The notes: generated by a model from the letters alone, not told the origin. A stretch of 64,000 bases of DNA from Spirochaetota bacterium (GCA_026415295.1 JAOAHJ010000023.1:1-64000), one strand, 5' to 3'. Shown: positions 44,171 through 54,719, counted from the first letter of the stretch. Numbers and translations: made by a program.

Positions 44171-45616
44171 CTAATTAAATTCTTCATAAAACATTTTATA
44201 AAAACTAAATGTTTCATATAAATCTGCTTTAGAAATAATTTCAAACGGAGCATGCATTCCTAGAACTGGAACACCAGCATCAATAGTTGAAATTCCAAAA
44301 AAAGATATATATTTTGCTACAGTGCCACCACCACCTTCATCAACCTTTCCTAAAGTTGCATATTGCCATAAAATATTATTTTTATTCAATAAATTTCTTA
44401 ACTTTGCAAAAAACTCAGGATCTGCATCGTTTGATGCACTTTTACCTCCTGAACCAGTATATTTAAGCAAAGATACCCCATGAGACAAATAAGGAGTATT
44501 TTGTTGATCAAAAACAGATTTATATAATGGATCAAAGGCTGCTGAAACATCTGAAGAAATGCAATAAGATTTTCTTAATGCTTTGCTTATACTGTATGGT
44601 GAATCTTTTTTAAATACCTTTGCCAATATAGAATAAAGATGGTATAAAATCATAGAATCAGCACCAGTCATACCACTGGAGCCGATCTCTTCCTTATCAA
44701 GTAACAAAGCTATTGATATTTTTTTAACTTTATTTGATTCGATTAAAGACTTACAAGCAAGATATGAACAAACTCTATCATCATGCCCATAACCACCTAT
44801 TAAACTTCTGTCAAACCCGACATCATAAGCTTTTAGAGCTGGAACAACTTCTATTTCAGCAGATATAAAATCCTCTTCTTTAATACCATAATCTTTATTT
44901 AATTTTTCAAGTATATTTAATTTTACTTTTTCTTTAATCTTTTTATCTTTTATTGGAATATTGCCAGCAATTAGTATTAAATTTTCTCCTTCTATACCAT
45001 TTAGTAATTTTTTTTCACCTTGAACCTTTTGTGCTAAATGTGGAAGAAGATCAGATATTACAAAAACAGGATCATTTTCTTTTTCACCAATAGTAATTTC
45101 TACAGATTTACCATTCTCTAAAAATACTATTCCATGCAAAGCAAGTGGAATATTTAACCATTGGTATTTTTTAATACCTCCATAATAATGAGTTCTCAAT
45201 AAAGCAAGTTCACTATCTTCATATAAAGGATTCTGTTTAAGATCAAGTCTTGGAACATCATTGTGTGCAGCTATTATATTTAACCCATTTTCAAAGTCCT
45301 CTTCCCCTACTCTTCCTATTATTAAAGCTTTATTTATAATATTTAAATAAAAACCATCTCCTTTTTTTAGTTGGATATTCTCATCTTCAATGTTAATGTA
45401 AGATTTTTTTTTCAAAATATTTAGAAAATAGTTAACCACCTCTCGTTCAGTTTTACATTCAGAAAGAAATCTTTTATAATCTTCTGAAAGTTCAAAAGCT
45501 TTTTTTATTTCTACATCTTCTTTAACTTCCCAAAAATTTTTAGATTTATAAGACAATTCCTCATTAAGTTTTTCATAATAAGATTTTTCCTCATTTTTAG
45601 TTTCTTTATTATTCAT
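44171..45616 (-). CDS. M18-family aminopeptidase
   Basis: 481 residues, GAGGAG ribosome site. Seen: AAHNDVPRLDLKQNPLYED, the M18 form of the first zinc-ligand block (His and Asp), GYGHDDRVCSYLA with the bridging Asp, DKEEIGSSGMTGADS with the catalytic Glu pair, SSDVSAAFDP and a late LGMHAPFEIISKADL with the terminal His. Known: M18 enzymes are dodecameric di-zinc aminopeptidases, often preferring acidic N-terminal residues. They take part in peptide turnover in the cytoplasm. It is the gene next to the candidate oriC. Confidence 0.93.
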   Translation of the reverse strand: MNNKETKNEEKSYYEKLNEELSYKSKNFWEVKEDVEIKKAFELSEDYKRFLSECKTEREVVNYFLNILKKKSYINIEDENIQLKKGDGFYLNIINKALIIGRVGEEDFENGLNIIAAHNDVPRLDLKQNPLYEDSELALLRTHYYGGIKKYQWLNIPLALHGIVFLENGKSVEITIGEKENDPVFVISDLLPHLAQKVQGEKKLLNGIEGENLILIAGNIPIKDKKIKEKVKLNILEKLNKDYGIKEEDFISAEIEVVPALKAYDVGFDRSLIGGYGHDDRVCSYLACKSLIESNKVKKISIALLLDKEEIGSSGMTGADSMILYHLYSILAKVFKKDSPYSISKALRKSYCISSDVSAAFDPLYKSVFDQQNTPYLSHGVSLLKYTGSGGKSASNDADPEFFAKLRNLLNKNNILWQYATLGKVDEGGGGTVAKYISFFGISTIDAGVPVLGMHAPFEIISKADLYETFSFYKMFYEEFN

Positions 45617-45669
45617 AAAATTATTCTCCTCTAAAATTTTTTATATGTTAAATCTTTTATTAAAAATTA

Positions 45670-46851
45670 TTAATTTATTATTCCAAGAAGTTTTGCTCCT
45701 TTTTCAAAAACATCCAAAGCATAATCTATCTGCTCTTTTGTATGAGTTGCTATATAAGATGTCCTAATGATACATTGATTTGGTTGAACAGCTGGAGGTA
45801 AAACAGGATTTACAAACAGGTTATTGTCTGCAAGATATCGCCAAAACTTTAAGGTTAAATCTCTATCTCCAACTTTAATCGGTATTATTGGAGTAATAGA
45901 GTTTCCAATATCAAATCCTCTTTTCAAAAAACCTTCTCTAGCATAATTTGTAATATCCCATAAATTTTTAATTCTTTCAGGTTCTCTTATCATTATATCA
46001 AGAGCTTTTGATGCAGCTGCAACAAGTGCTGGTGCAAGTGAAGCAGAAAATATAAAAGGTCTTGAAGTATGCCTTATATAATCAATAACTTTTCTATCAC
46101 CAGCAATGAAACCACCTTGAGAAGCAAGAGATTTTGAAAATGTACCCATAATTATGTCAACTTTATCAGTTAAACCAAAATGAGCAGCAGTCCCTCTTCC
46201 TTGAGGTCCCAAAACACCAATGGAATGAGCATCATCCACCATAATTCTAGCATTATATTCTTGACAAATTTCAACCAACTGTGGAAGTGGTACAATGTCT
46301 CCATCCATTGAATAAACTCCATCAACTACAACCATCTTTGGTTCATCTTTAATTGATTTAAGAATTCTTGCAAGATCATCCATATCATTGTGTTTGAATT
46401 TCAATACCTTAGCAAACCCTAGTCTTGCTCCTTCAATTATTGAGGCATGATCAAGCTTATCAAGAATTATATAATCTCTTCTACCGGCTAAAGCTGAAAT
46501 ACAACCTTGATTTGCAAAAAAACCTGTAGAATAAATTATGCAATCTTCTTTACCAACAAATGCAGCAAGTTTTTTTTCTAATTCTTCATGTATATCAAGA
46601 GTTCCATTTAAAAACCTTGAACCTGCACATCCAGTTCCATGTTCTTCTATAGCTTTAATAGATGCTTCTTTAACCTCTGGATGCGATGTTAAACCAAGAT
46701 AAGAATTTGATCCAAGCATTAAAACTTCTTTACCATCAATTATAACAACTGTATCATTTTTTGAATGATGTGCTCTAAAATAAGGATATATATTAAGTTG
46801 CTTTGCAATATCTGGATCATTATAAGCATAGCATTTTTCAAAAATGTCCAT
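45670..46851 (-). CDS. Alpha-oxoamine synthase, serine palmitoyltransferase-like
   Basis: 393 residues, strong AGGAGG ribosome site. Seen: PLP lysine K240 in GTFSKSLASQGGF, the cofactor Asp-His in DDAHSIGVLG, CAGSRFLNGTLDIHEELE and a late FVNPVLPPAV. Known family members: 2-amino-3-ketobutyrate CoA ligase (Kbl), BioF, HemA and serine palmitoyltransferase (Spt). The N-terminal IYPYFR block, KFKHNDMDDL and NPVLPPA strongly recall the Bacteroides-type Spt from memory, more than Kbl or BioF. Spt condenses serine with palmitoyl-CoA in sphingolipid synthesis. Kbl remains possible; no tdh or bio gene is adjacent. Confidence 0.75.
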   Translation of the reverse strand: MDIFEKCYAYNDPDIAKQLNIYPYFRAHHSKNDTVVIIDGKEVLMLGSNSYLGLTSHPEVKEASIKAIEEHGTGCAGSRFLNGTLDIHEELEKKLAAFVGKEDCIIYSTGFFANQGCISALAGRRDYIILDKLDHASIIEGARLGFAKVLKFKHNDMDDLARILKSIKDEPKMVVVDGVYSMDGDIVPLPQLVEICQEYNARIMVDDAHSIGVLGPQGRGTAAHFGLTDKVDIIMGTFSKSLASQGGFIAGDRKVIDYIRHTSRPFIFSASLAPALVAAASKALDIMIREPERIKNLWDITNYAREGFLKRGFDIGNSITPIIPIKVGDRDLTLKFWRYLADNNLFVNPVLPPAVQPNQCIIRTSYIATHTKEQIDYALDVFEKGAKLLGIIN

Positions 46852-46971
46852 AAAGCCTCCTAAAAACTAAAGTGGTGAAAGATCATTAACAACATTTGAA
46901 ATTGTACAAATATAAAAAAAGTTACTATCGAAATTTTATTTGTCAAATATTTTATTCTTTATATTAAACAG

Positions 46972-47670
46972 TCAGTTAAATATAAAATTGTTATCAATAA
47001 ATGATTTGATTTTTTTAAGAAATGAAAAAACATTTTTATTTCTTACAAGAAAAAACGAAATAAATCCAAAATTTTTGCACTCTTCAAGAGCATCTATATC
47101 ACCTTCAAAAGCAATGATTTTATCAGGTGTTAAATTATCTAATCTTATTTTTTCATTTAAATAGTACCAAAATTGAGGATCAGCTTTTGATATTTTGAAA
47201 TCGGATGAAGTTAATAATTTAATATTATTTTTATAGAAATTTTTATAAACCTTTTCTTGAAGATATTTATCTATTTTTTCTTTGTGTAAATTATCAAAAT
47301 TTCCCAAAAAATAGATTATCTCTAATTTGCCAAAGGAATTCAAGAACTCAACTAAACTATCCATATAATTTTCATTTATTTTTAAAATATCAATATAACA
47401 ATTTATAATCTGATCCCTTTTTTTAAAATATTTTTCATTTAATCCAAAACTTATATAATTTAATGATTGAAGAAAAAAATTATCAAAATTGTATCTACCT
47501 ATTAAAAAATGATAATATGAATCAGAAAATAAATATTCAACAATTGTTTCTTTTTTAACTTTACTTAAATCTTCAATACAATTAAAAAATTTTTCCCATT
47601 CAAATTCTATAAATGGATAATTTAAATCAAATATTATAGAATTTATTCTTAATTTATTTAAATAAGACAT
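46972..47670 (-). CDS. Degenerate HAD-like protein
   Basis: 232 residues. Seen: a HAD-type start SIIFDLNYPF, in which motif I keeps Asp15 but has Asn17 where the acid-base Asp of DxD should be, a helical cap region (about 30-130) and a C-terminal SKADPQFWYYLNEKIRLDNLTPDKIIAFEGD that matches the usual KPDPxIF...P...xFVGD segment. Known: HAD phosphatases need both motif I aspartates. Loss of one suggests weak or absent phosphatase activity, or a non-phosphatase member. It stands alone between rpiB and the Spt-like gene; substrate unknown. Confidence 0.65.
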   Translation of the reverse strand: MSYLNKLRINSIIFDLNYPFIEFEWEKFFNCIEDLSKVKKETIVEYLFSDSYYHFLIGRYNFDNFFLQSLNYISFGLNEKYFKKRDQIINCYIDILKINENYMDSLVEFLNSFGKLEIIYFLGNFDNLHKEKIDKYLQEKVYKNFYKNNIKLLTSSDFKISKADPQFWYYLNEKIRLDNLTPDKIIAFEGDIDALEECKNFGFISFFLVRNKNVFSFLKKIKSFIDNNFIFN

Positions 47671-47775
47671 ATTTAAAAAATTAGATATATAATATATTAG
47701 TTAAAAACTTTTTATATAATTTTTTAAAAATATTAATTAATTTATTTAAATTATTTCAAACAAAAATTTTAAATT

Positions 47776-48213
47776 CTATAAATTTTCAAGTTTATTTATT
47801 TTTTCAATTCTTGTTTTATGTCTATCACCTTCAAAGTTCGAATTTAAAAATGCATCAATCATTTTTGCAACAATATTTATATCCATAGTTCTACCACCGA
47901 AGCATATAATATTTGCATCATTATGTTTTTTTGCAAGTTCAGCCACCTGCTCATTATACAATAAAGCAGCTCTTATGCCTTTAATTTTATTTGCAGCAAT
48001 ACATATCCCTATTCCTGTTCCACATATTAAAATCCCAATGTTATCTTTACCTTTTAAAACCTCTCTCGCTACTTTCTCAGCTATGTCTGGATAATCAACT
48101 CTATTTTCAGAATATACACCTAGATCAGCAAATTTCAAATTTTTAGATAAAAGAAAATTTTTTATATCTTCCTTTAACTTAAACCCAGCATGATCAGAGC
48201 CTATAAAAATCAT
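47776..48213 (-). CDS. rpiB: Ribose-5-phosphate isomerase B
   Basis: 145 residues. Seen: IFIGSDHAGFKLKE at the start, the catalytic Cys in GILICGTGIGICIAANKIKGIRAAL, and HNDANIICFGGRT with the catalytic loop. These match RpiB/LacAB family proteins. Known: it interconverts ribose 5-phosphate and ribulose 5-phosphate, the latter being the substrate of KdsD. Allose or galactose 6-phosphate isomerases share the fold, but length and motifs favour RpiB. It is 58 bases downstream of the phosphohexomutase gene. Confidence 0.94.
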   Translation of the reverse strand: MIFIGSDHAGFKLKEDIKNFLLSKNLKFADLGVYSENRVDYPDIAEKVAREVLKGKDNIGILICGTGIGICIAANKIKGIRAALLYNEQVAELAKKHNDANIICFGGRTMDINIVAKMIDAFLNSNFEGDRHKTRIEKINKLENL

Positions 48214-48271
48214 AATACCTCAACATTTTTATTAATTTTTCTTATATATTTATAATAATTAAGATTCTTTC

Positions 48272-49642
48272 CTAACTAAAATAATAATCTATCTTTTGAG
48301 AAAGCTCATCAACCAATTCTTTTTCACCTTCAATTATTACTCTTAAAATCGGTTCTGTATTCGATTCCCTAACATGAATAAAACCATCTTTCAAGTTAAA
48401 TCTTGTTCCATCTAATTTATTTATATCTTTTATATATTCCCCAAAGTTCAAATAGATCATTCTTTCAAATCTTTCCATATGAAAATTTTCTTTTGAGTAT
48501 TTTTTCTTTATCATCTTAATATTTTTAAATTTATCATACAATCTATAAAGATAATCTCTATCTTTAGCTAAAAATTCTAAAATAAAAGATGTTGCAACTA
48601 AAGAGTCCCTTGAATTAGATACATTAAAATATATTACTCCTCCATTTCCCTCACCACCAAATTTAATATTATTTTCAATCATTTTTTTTGTAACATTTAT
48701 TTCTCCAACTTTAGAAAATAGTACATTTTGTCCTGCTTTATCAGCAAGTTTTTTAATCATATTTGAAGTTGATAAATTAATAACAATATCACTTTTCTCT
48801 TTCTTTAGATAATAAGCATATGAAAAAAGAAGCACAAATTCTTCTGATATAATTTCTCCATCCTTTAATAGAACTGCAACTCTATCACCATCAGGATCAT
48901 ACACAAAACCTATATCATAATCTTTGCCTTTCATAAATTCTGATAAATATTTCATAGTATTTACATTAGGTTCAGGTTCTCTTTCAAATGCTTTTTCTGG
49001 ATTATTAAAAATAGAATCGAAGGAAACTCCAAACCTATTTAATAATTCTGGAATTGCAAAAATAGTTGTACCATTACAAAAATCACATGCAACTTTAAGT
49101 TTAGCTTTTCTTATAGAATCAACATCAAAATTATTTTCTATTTTATCAATATGGGCTTTAATTATAGAATCAATTTTATTATAATTACCAAATTTATCTA
49201 AATAAGAATAGCCATTTTGGATAATTTCTCTCTCTTTTTCAGAAATATAAACTTTAAATTTTTCAATATCATTTTCATCAAGAAAATATCCACCTTTTTT
49301 TATAAGTTTTAATGCATTATATTGAATAGGGTTATGAGAGGCAGTTATCATTATTCCACAATCAATATTCATATCCTTTACTCCAAATAAAAGAGAAGGA
49401 GTAGGTATAACGCCAAAATCAAATATATCAACACCTTTAGACAAAATTATAGATTTAATAAATTCTTTATATATAATTGAAGATGGTCTTGTATCTATTC
49501 CAATAGCAATTTTATTTGGATTCATAAATTCAATAAATGAATTAACCAAATCAAATAATATTTCAGGATTTAAATCTTCACCAATTAGACCTCTATATCC
49601 TGAAACATTTATTTTTTGAATAATTTTATCTAATGATTTCAA
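48272..49642 (-). CDS. Phosphohexomutase (phosphomannomutase/phosphoglucosamine mutase family)
   Basis: 456 residues. It opens with TTG, supported by GGGAGGA seven bases upstream. Seen: catalytic Ser in IMITASHNPIQYNA, the magnesium loop FVYDPDGDRVAV, the sugar loop GGEGNGGVIYF and the phosphate loop RESNTEPILRVIIEG. Known: these enzymes shift phosphate between C1 and C6 of glucose, mannose or glucosamine. GEGNGG matches the Glm/Pmm side; a GlmU-like gene is in the window, so GlmM is possible, but substrate cannot be set by eye. Confidence 0.88.
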   Translation of the reverse strand: MKSLDKIIQKINVSGYRGLIGEDLNPEILFDLVNSFIEFMNPNKIAIGIDTRPSSIIYKEFIKSIILSKGVDIFDFGVIPTPSLLFGVKDMNIDCGIMITASHNPIQYNALKLIKKGGYFLDENDIEKFKVYISEKEREIIQNGYSYLDKFGNYNKIDSIIKAHIDKIENNFDVDSIRKAKLKVACDFCNGTTIFAIPELLNRFGVSFDSIFNNPEKAFEREPEPNVNTMKYLSEFMKGKDYDIGFVYDPDGDRVAVLLKDGEIISEEFVLLFSYAYYLKKEKSDIVINLSTSNMIKKLADKAGQNVLFSKVGEINVTKKMIENNIKFGGEGNGGVIYFNVSNSRDSLVATSFILEFLAKDRDYLYRLYDKFKNIKMIKKKYSKENFHMERFERMIYLNFGEYIKDINKLDGTRFNLKDGFIHVRESNTEPILRVIIEGEKELVDELSQKIDYYFS

Positions 49643-49731
49643 ATATGTCCTCCCAAAAAATATTAATTCCCTTTTATAATTTTAATTCTTACTATATTGT
49701 TATTTATTTTTCATTTTTATTTTACTATATA

Positions 49732-51726
49732 TTATTTCTTTTCTTCTTTCTTTACAGATTTTTTAGATGATTTTTTTCTTTTGTTTTCTTTTTCTTTTTG
49801 TTTAGCATTTTTTTCAATTCCTTCATATTCAACTATAATATTTTTTTTACCATCATCATCAATTAATTTTCCATTATAAAAATCTTCATCACTTTTAAAA
49901 CTTGGTTTTTCTAAACCAACAAGTTCATATATTTGGTCTGCTGTTAAAGATTCTTTTTCTAATAAACTATTTGCAATTTTATCGAGTTTATCTTTGTTTT
50001 CAATTATTAATTTTTTAGTCTTTTCATAACATTGAGTAACTATTTTTTTTATCTCTTCATCTATTAATTTAGCTGTATTATCTGAATAATTTTTTTCTTT
50101 AATAAGATCTTTACCTAAAAAAACATCTTCTTTAGACTCTCCGAATTGAATAGGTCCTAGTGATGACATTCCCCATTTACAAACCATATCATGAGCAATT
50201 TTTGTTGCCCTTTCCAAATCATTTTCAGCACCAGTAAATGTTTCATTAAAAATAAGTTCCTCTGCAACTCTTCCTCCAAGAAAAGAGCAAATTGTATCTA
50301 TATAAAAAGATCTTGAATAGTGATGTCTATCATCAACAGGCAAATTCCAAGTAATACCTAATGCCATCCCTCTTGGAACAATTGTAACTTTATGTAAAGG
50401 ATCTAAATTTTTAAGCAAAAGATGCATAAGAGCATGTCCTGCTTCATGATATGCTGTAATTTTTTTCTCTTTATAACCTATAACAAGAGATTTTCTTTCA
50501 GGTCCTAAAAATACTTTATCTCTTGCTTCTTGAATTACCTCATTATTGATTTTTGATAAATTTTTTCTTGCTGCAAGAATAGCTGCCTCATTTACAATAT
50601 TAGCAAGATCAGCACCAGACATACCAATAGTAGCTCTTGCTAACTCCCATAGATCAACATCTTTATCAAGTGGTACTTTTTTTGTATGAATTTTTAATAT
50701 CTCATACCTTCCCTTAACATCAGGTCTATCAACAACAACTCTCCTATCAAATCTTCCTGGTCTCAATAAAGCATTGTCTAAAATGTCTGGCCTATTTGTA
50801 GCTGCTAAAACAATTACGGAATCAGTAGACTCAAATCCATCCATTTCTACAAGTAATTGGTTTAATGTTTGTTCTCTTTCATCATGCCCTCCGCCTAGTC
50901 CTGCTCCTCTAGACCTACCAACAGCATCAAGCTCATCAATAAAAATAATTGAAGGAGCATTTGATTTAGCTTGCATAAAAAGATCTCTGACCCTAGCAGC
51001 TCCAACACCAACAAACATTTCAACAAAATCTGATCCTGAAATTGAAAAAAATGGAACTCCAGCTTCACCAGCAACTGCTTTTGCAAGTAAAGTCTTACCA
51101 CATCCTGGAGGACCAACTAGCAATATACCTCTTGGGATTTTAGCTCCTAAAGCTTGAAACTTTTGAGGTTTTTTAAGATACTCTACAACCTCAACAAGTT
51201 CTTGTTTAGCTTCTTCAACTCCTGCAACATCATTGAAAGTTACATTTGTATTTGTTATTTTTCTAGCTCTTGCTCTTGCAAAATTGAATGCTTGATTATT
51301 TGCTCCTCTTATCTGTCTATTAAACATATTAAAAATAAGTATTAAAAAAATAATAGAGGAACCTATTAAAAAGATAGTATACCAGAAACCTGAGGAATCT
51401 TTTACTTCTGATCCCTTAATTACTTCAACCCCAGAACTTCTTATTCTATTTAGCAAATCTGGATCGACATAAGGAATATATGTTTTATATCTATAATTAG
51501 AAGTTTTTGATATACAAAATATCCAATTTCCCCTTATTTCAACTTCTTTAATTTGATTATTCTCAAGATAACTTAAAAACTCTGAATAAGGGATATCTAC
51601 ATAATTTGTAATAGTTGTTTTTGAAAGATTAAAAAAAATAAAAATAAAAGCAGCAAGTAAAAGTATAATAAAAATAATCTGTCCAACTTTATTTTTGTTT
51701 TCCTCATTACTATTAAAATCACCCAT
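49732..51726 (-). CDS. ftsH: ATP-dependent zinc metalloprotease FtsH
   Basis: 664 residues. Seen: membrane segments at about 14-34 and 108-128, a periplasmic loop between, AAA+ module with Walker A GPPGCGKT and Walker [15 protein letters not shown] region with [21 protein letters not shown], zinc site HEAGH and downstream Asp in the [15 protein letters not shown] helix. The C-terminus is a lysine/glutamate-rich tail. Known: hexameric membrane protease for quality control. Its start overlaps the tilS stop by 8 bases, so it is translationally coupled. Confidence 0.97.
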   Translation of the reverse strand: MGDFNSNEENKNKVGQIIFIILLLAAFIFIFFNLSKTTITNYVDIPYSEFLSYLENNQIKEVEIRGNWIFCISKTSNYRYKTYIPYVDPDLLNRIRSSGVEVIKGSEVKDSSGFWYTIFLIGSSIIFLILIFNMFNRQIRGANNQAFNFARARARKITNTNVTFNDVAGVEEAKQELVEVVEYLKKPQKFQALGAKIPRGILLVGPPGCGKTLLAKAVAGEAGVPFFSISGSDFVEMFVGVGAARVRDLFMQAKSNAPSIIFIDELDAVGRSRGAGLGGGHDEREQTLNQLLVEMDGFESTDSVIVLAATNRPDILDNALLRPGRFDRRVVVDRPDVKGRYEILKIHTKKVPLDKDVDLWELARATIGMSGADLANIVNEAAILAARKNLSKINNEVIQEARDKVFLGPERKSLVIGYKEKKITAYHEAGHALMHLLLKNLDPLHKVTIVPRGMALGITWNLPVDDRHHYSRSFYIDTICSFLGGRVAEELIFNETFTGAENDLERATKIAHDMVCKWGMSSLGPIQFGESKEDVFLGKDLIKEKNYSDNTAKLIDEEIKKIVTQCYEKTKKLIIENKDKLDKIANSLLEKESLTADQIYELVGLEKPSFKSDEDFYNGKLIDDDGKKNIIVEYEGIEKNAKQKEKENKRKKSSKKSVKKEEKK

Positions 51727-53191
51727 AAAAATTAATCCCTTCTTTTATATCAATTTTTATAACAAATTTTGTTTTATTATCTACATAAAATTTCTTAGAG
51801 AGAAAATACCTCTTATTAAAGTAGAAACCTACTATCTCTTCTTTTATTACATTTTCTTTTTTATTTAACTCTTTATTTTTTTTAATATCTTTATTTTTAT
51901 CTAATTTCTTAATTACTAGAACAAATTTTCTTAAAAACCATGGTATTTTAAACTCATTAAAAATCTTTTTTAACTTCTTTTTTTTATCAAAATCATAAAA
52001 TATATAATCACCTTCTCTCCATAAATCAACAACCAATATACCATTTACCTTTTCTTTATCAATAAAAAATGAATCTTTTAAATTTAATATTTCTTTGCTA
52101 TCAATTTTTTCTTCCTTATAATATAAATAATAATAAAAAAATTCATTTTCTCCAAGATTTAAATTTTTACAATAATTAGGAATAGAGTTTAACAATTTTA
52201 AGTAAAACATTCTTTCATAAAAATAAATATTACCTAAGGAGTAAAATATTATTATTTTTTTATCAGAATAAACAATTTTTTTACCTATATTTTTATTTTT
52301 CAAATAATTACTGAGTAATTTTTCAATTGAGTCTATAATACTTCTTGTTACACTCTCTTTATCCCTTTTATTTTTAATAATGTTAATTATTAAAAAGTAA
52401 AACTCTATTTTCTCAAGTCTAATTAATTCATCAATTTCAATAAAACTTCTATTTTTAATTAGCTCAATTTTACTACTCAATTTTTTAATAAAATATTGAT
52501 TAACCTCTTCAACTATATCAACAAAATTTGAAATATGAATTTTGTAATTTTTAAATCTATCACCTATATTTTTAAGCAAAACATTCCTAATATAATTTCT
52601 TTCATAATTAATATCAAAATTTGTTTTATCCTCAAAATAAAAAATTTTATTGTCTTCCAAATATCTATAAATCTCTTTTTTTTCAATATTATAAAAAGGT
52701 CTTATAATTTTATCATCTCTTATCTTTTTTATTCCAGTTATTCCATTAAGACCAGTTCCTTTGAATAATCTCATTAAAACTGTTTCACATTGATCATCCA
52801 AATGATGCGCAGTAAATAGATAATCTATATTAAAAATTCTCATAAAATCAAATATGTTTTCATATCTAACTTTTCTTCCTATCATTTCAAGAGATTCGTT
52901 AGAATTTATTTTATATTTTTTACAATCAAATCTTAATATTAGATAATTTATTTTTAAGTTATCAAGTAAATTTTTAATATAAAGTTCTTCTTGTAAACTT
53001 TCTTCTCTAATAAGATGGTTCAAATGAAAAACAGAAATTTCAAAATTAATTTCTTTCTTTAGTTCTAAAAGACAAAAAAAAAGAGCTGTTGAATCAGCTC
53101 CTCCAGAAAAAGAAACACCTATATTTTTATTCTTTATATCTATTTTAATGTTAGTCAAGTTCTGGTAAAGTAGGTTCTTTAGAAAGCTCAT
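51719..53191 (-). CDS. tilS: tRNA(Ile)-lysidine synthetase
   Basis: 490 residues. Seen: PP-loop [11 protein letters not shown] (29-39), [37 protein letters not shown] and [11 protein letters not shown], the N-terminal blocks of TilS; the C-terminal domain is divergent. Known: it modifies the C34 of tRNA-Ile(CAU) to lysidine so that AUA is read as isoleucine, which is vital in such an AT-rich genome. It overlaps pth by 41 bases upstream and ftsH by 8 downstream. A tilS-ftsH pairing is known in many bacteria. Confidence 0.95.
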   Translation of the reverse strand: MSFLKNLLYQNLTNIKIDIKNKNIGVSFSGGADSTALFFCLLELKKEINFEISVFHLNHLIREESLQEELYIKNLLDNLKINYLILRFDCKKYKINSNESLEMIGRKVRYENIFDFMRIFNIDYLFTAHHLDDQCETVLMRLFKGTGLNGITGIKKIRDDKIIRPFYNIEKKEIYRYLEDNKIFYFEDKTNFDINYERNYIRNVLLKNIGDRFKNYKIHISNFVDIVEEVNQYFIKKLSSKIELIKNRSFIEIDELIRLEKIEFYFLIINIIKNKRDKESVTRSIIDSIEKLLSNYLKNKNIGKKIVYSDKKIIIFYSLGNIYFYERMFYLKLLNSIPNYCKNLNLGENEFFYYYLYYKEEKIDSKEILNLKDSFFIDKEKVNGILVVDLWREGDYIFYDFDKKKKLKKIFNEFKIPWFLRKFVLVIKKLDKNKDIKKNKELNKKENVIKEEIVGFYFNKRYFLSKKFYVDNKTKFVIKIDIKEGINFYG

Positions 53192-53804
53192 CTTTAATTA
53201 TTGGTTTAACCCTTATTAAGTTTTTAACTGCTTCTTCATAACCATTTAATATAAAACCTTTAATAACCTCAAAAGCATTTTTAAAAATAATATTTTCAAG
53301 CAAGTATTGCTCAACAAGAGTAAAATCTCCTAGGACATATTTAATAATCTCTTCTCTGTCAGTAATTTCATTCCCATCTTTATCCTTAGGTCTTCCAATT
53401 CCAATTCTTAGCCTTGCAAATTTATCTCGCCCTAATAATTGTTGAACTGATCTTACTCCATTATGTCCTGCATCAGATCCACTATTTTTTAATCTAATGT
53501 CTCCAAAATCAAGATCAAGATCATCATAAACCACTATTAATTCGTCTTCTTTAACTTTCATAAAAGCAGACATGAAAAGAATAGCTTCCCCTGAATTATT
53601 CATAAAAGTTAACGGTTTAACTAGTGTAACTTCTTTAGAATTATATGTAAAACTTAAATAATCACATTTCTTTTTTTTTGTAATAAAATCAGATACTTGT
53701 AATCCAAACCTCTTTGCAATATAATCTATAAAAGAAAAACCAACATTATGTCTATTTTTCTTATATATTTCACCAGGATTACCTAATCCCGCAATAAGTA
53801 TCAT
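53151..53804 (-). CDS. pth: Peptidyl-tRNA hydrolase
   Basis: 217 residues, GAGG ribosome site. Seen: AGLGNPGEIYKKNRHNVGF with the catalytic His, KPLTFMNNSGEA and VYDDLDLDFGDIRLKNSGSDAGHNGVRS, all hallmarks of bacterial Pth. Its C-terminus is about 25 residues longer than E. coli Pth (194). Known: it recycles peptidyl-tRNA dropped by ribosomes. The extended tail is what creates the 41-base overlap with tilS; both frames look real. It follows rplY by 35 bases. Confidence 0.96.
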   Translation of the reverse strand: MILIAGLGNPGEIYKKNRHNVGFSFIDYIAKRFGLQVSDFITKKKKCDYLSFTYNSKEVTLVKPLTFMNNSGEAILFMSAFMKVKEDELIVVYDDLDLDFGDIRLKNSGSDAGHNGVRSVQQLLGRDKFARLRIGIGRPKDKDGNEITDREEIIKYVLGDFTLVEQYLLENIIFKNAFEVIKGFILNGYEEAVKNLIRVKPIIKDELSKEPTLPELD

Positions 53805-53839
53805 AGCCTCTTTCTTTTAATTTAATAAAGAATAAAATA

Positions 53840-54472
53840 CTAGTCAAATATTTCAGCAGCTTTAGCAACTTCTTCTGCAGAAGGACCTTCTGTAGTAGTT
53901 ATTGTCTCTTCAACATGACCCTTAATTACAAAAATAACTTCATCTTTAGGTGATAATATCTTTATATTCTCAGGTAGTTTTAAATCATATACATGCATTT
54001 TTTTACCAATATTAAAATTATCCATATTAATAGTAATAGATTCTGGTATATCAGAGATCAAGCCTTCAATTTCAATATGATGCATAAATTTTTCAACTAT
54101 ACCTCCTGCTTTTTCCCCTGCAGAAACACCTTCATAAATAATAGGAACAGAAACTTTTACACTGTGCTTTGTTGAAATTTTATAAAAATCAACATGATAC
54201 AATCGTGATTTTAATGTATTATATTCAAAATCTTTTATTAAAACATCATATTCTTTATTTTCCATTTTAACTTTAATCTTATGATTTTCGCCAAACTCTT
54301 TTAAGATTTTTACTAAATCATTTTCTTTCGCAACTCCATAAACATTGTCTTTAATATCTGGACCATATATCACAAAAGGAGTATAACCTTGCATTCTAAA
54401 TTTTCTTAGTTGCGATTTTTTTGATATCTCTCTTTTTTTTGCATCTAAAACTGTGACTTCTTTGTTTTTCAT
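53840..54472 (-). CDS. rplY: 50S ribosomal protein L25 (Ctc family)
   Basis: 210 residues, AGGAGA ribosome site. Seen: N-terminal L25 5S-rRNA-binding domain (about 1-95, KSQLRKFRMQGYTPFVIYGPD, SRLYHVDFYKI) and a C-terminal beta TL5/Ctc domain (about 97-190, VSVPIIYEGVSAGEKAGGIVE, LISDIPESITINM, VYDLKLPENIKIL). Long-form L25 is usual outside Gammaproteobacteria. Known: it binds 5S rRNA in the central protuberance. It lies between tRNA-Gln and pth; rplY-pth pairs are widespread. The C-terminus is short and lacks a long acidic tail. Confidence 0.95.
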   Translation of the reverse strand: MKNKEVTVLDAKKREISKKSQLRKFRMQGYTPFVIYGPDIKDNVYGVAKENDLVKILKEFGENHKIKVKMENKEYDVLIKDFEYNTLKSRLYHVDFYKISTKHSVKVSVPIIYEGVSAGEKAGGIVEKFMHHIEIEGLISDIPESITINMDNFNIGKKMHVYDLKLPENIKILSPKDEVIFVIKGHVEETITTTEGPSAEEVAKAAEIFD

Positions 54473-54613
54473 CTTAATTCTCCTAGAAAATAAAATTAGA
54501 TTTTATACCCTTAAAATTTTATATTATAAATATAAAGTTTTTCAATAGATAGATATAAAAATTCTAAATTTAGATAAATATAAATATATTTTTAATTATT
54601 TTTAACTTTGAAT

Positions 54614-54685
54614 CTGGGGAGGTAGGATTCGAACCTACGAATGCCAGAGCCAAAATCTGGTGACTTGCCACTTGTCGACTCCCCA
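54614..54685 (-). tRNA. tRNA-Gln (anticodon TTG)
   Basis: 72 bases on the minus strand. The 7-bp acceptor stem pairs TGGGGAG (54685-54679) with CTCCCCA, and the discriminator base is G. The T arm has GTTCGAAT in its loop with a 5-bp stem. The anticodon loop contains TTTTGGC, giving anticodon TTG for CAA/CAG. CCA is not encoded. U1-A72 and discriminator G fit bacterial tRNA-Gln. It lies between spoVG and rplY. Confidence 0.96.
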
Positions 54686-54719
54686 TCTTCAATTATAAAA
54701 CAATTCAAAAAATTATACT

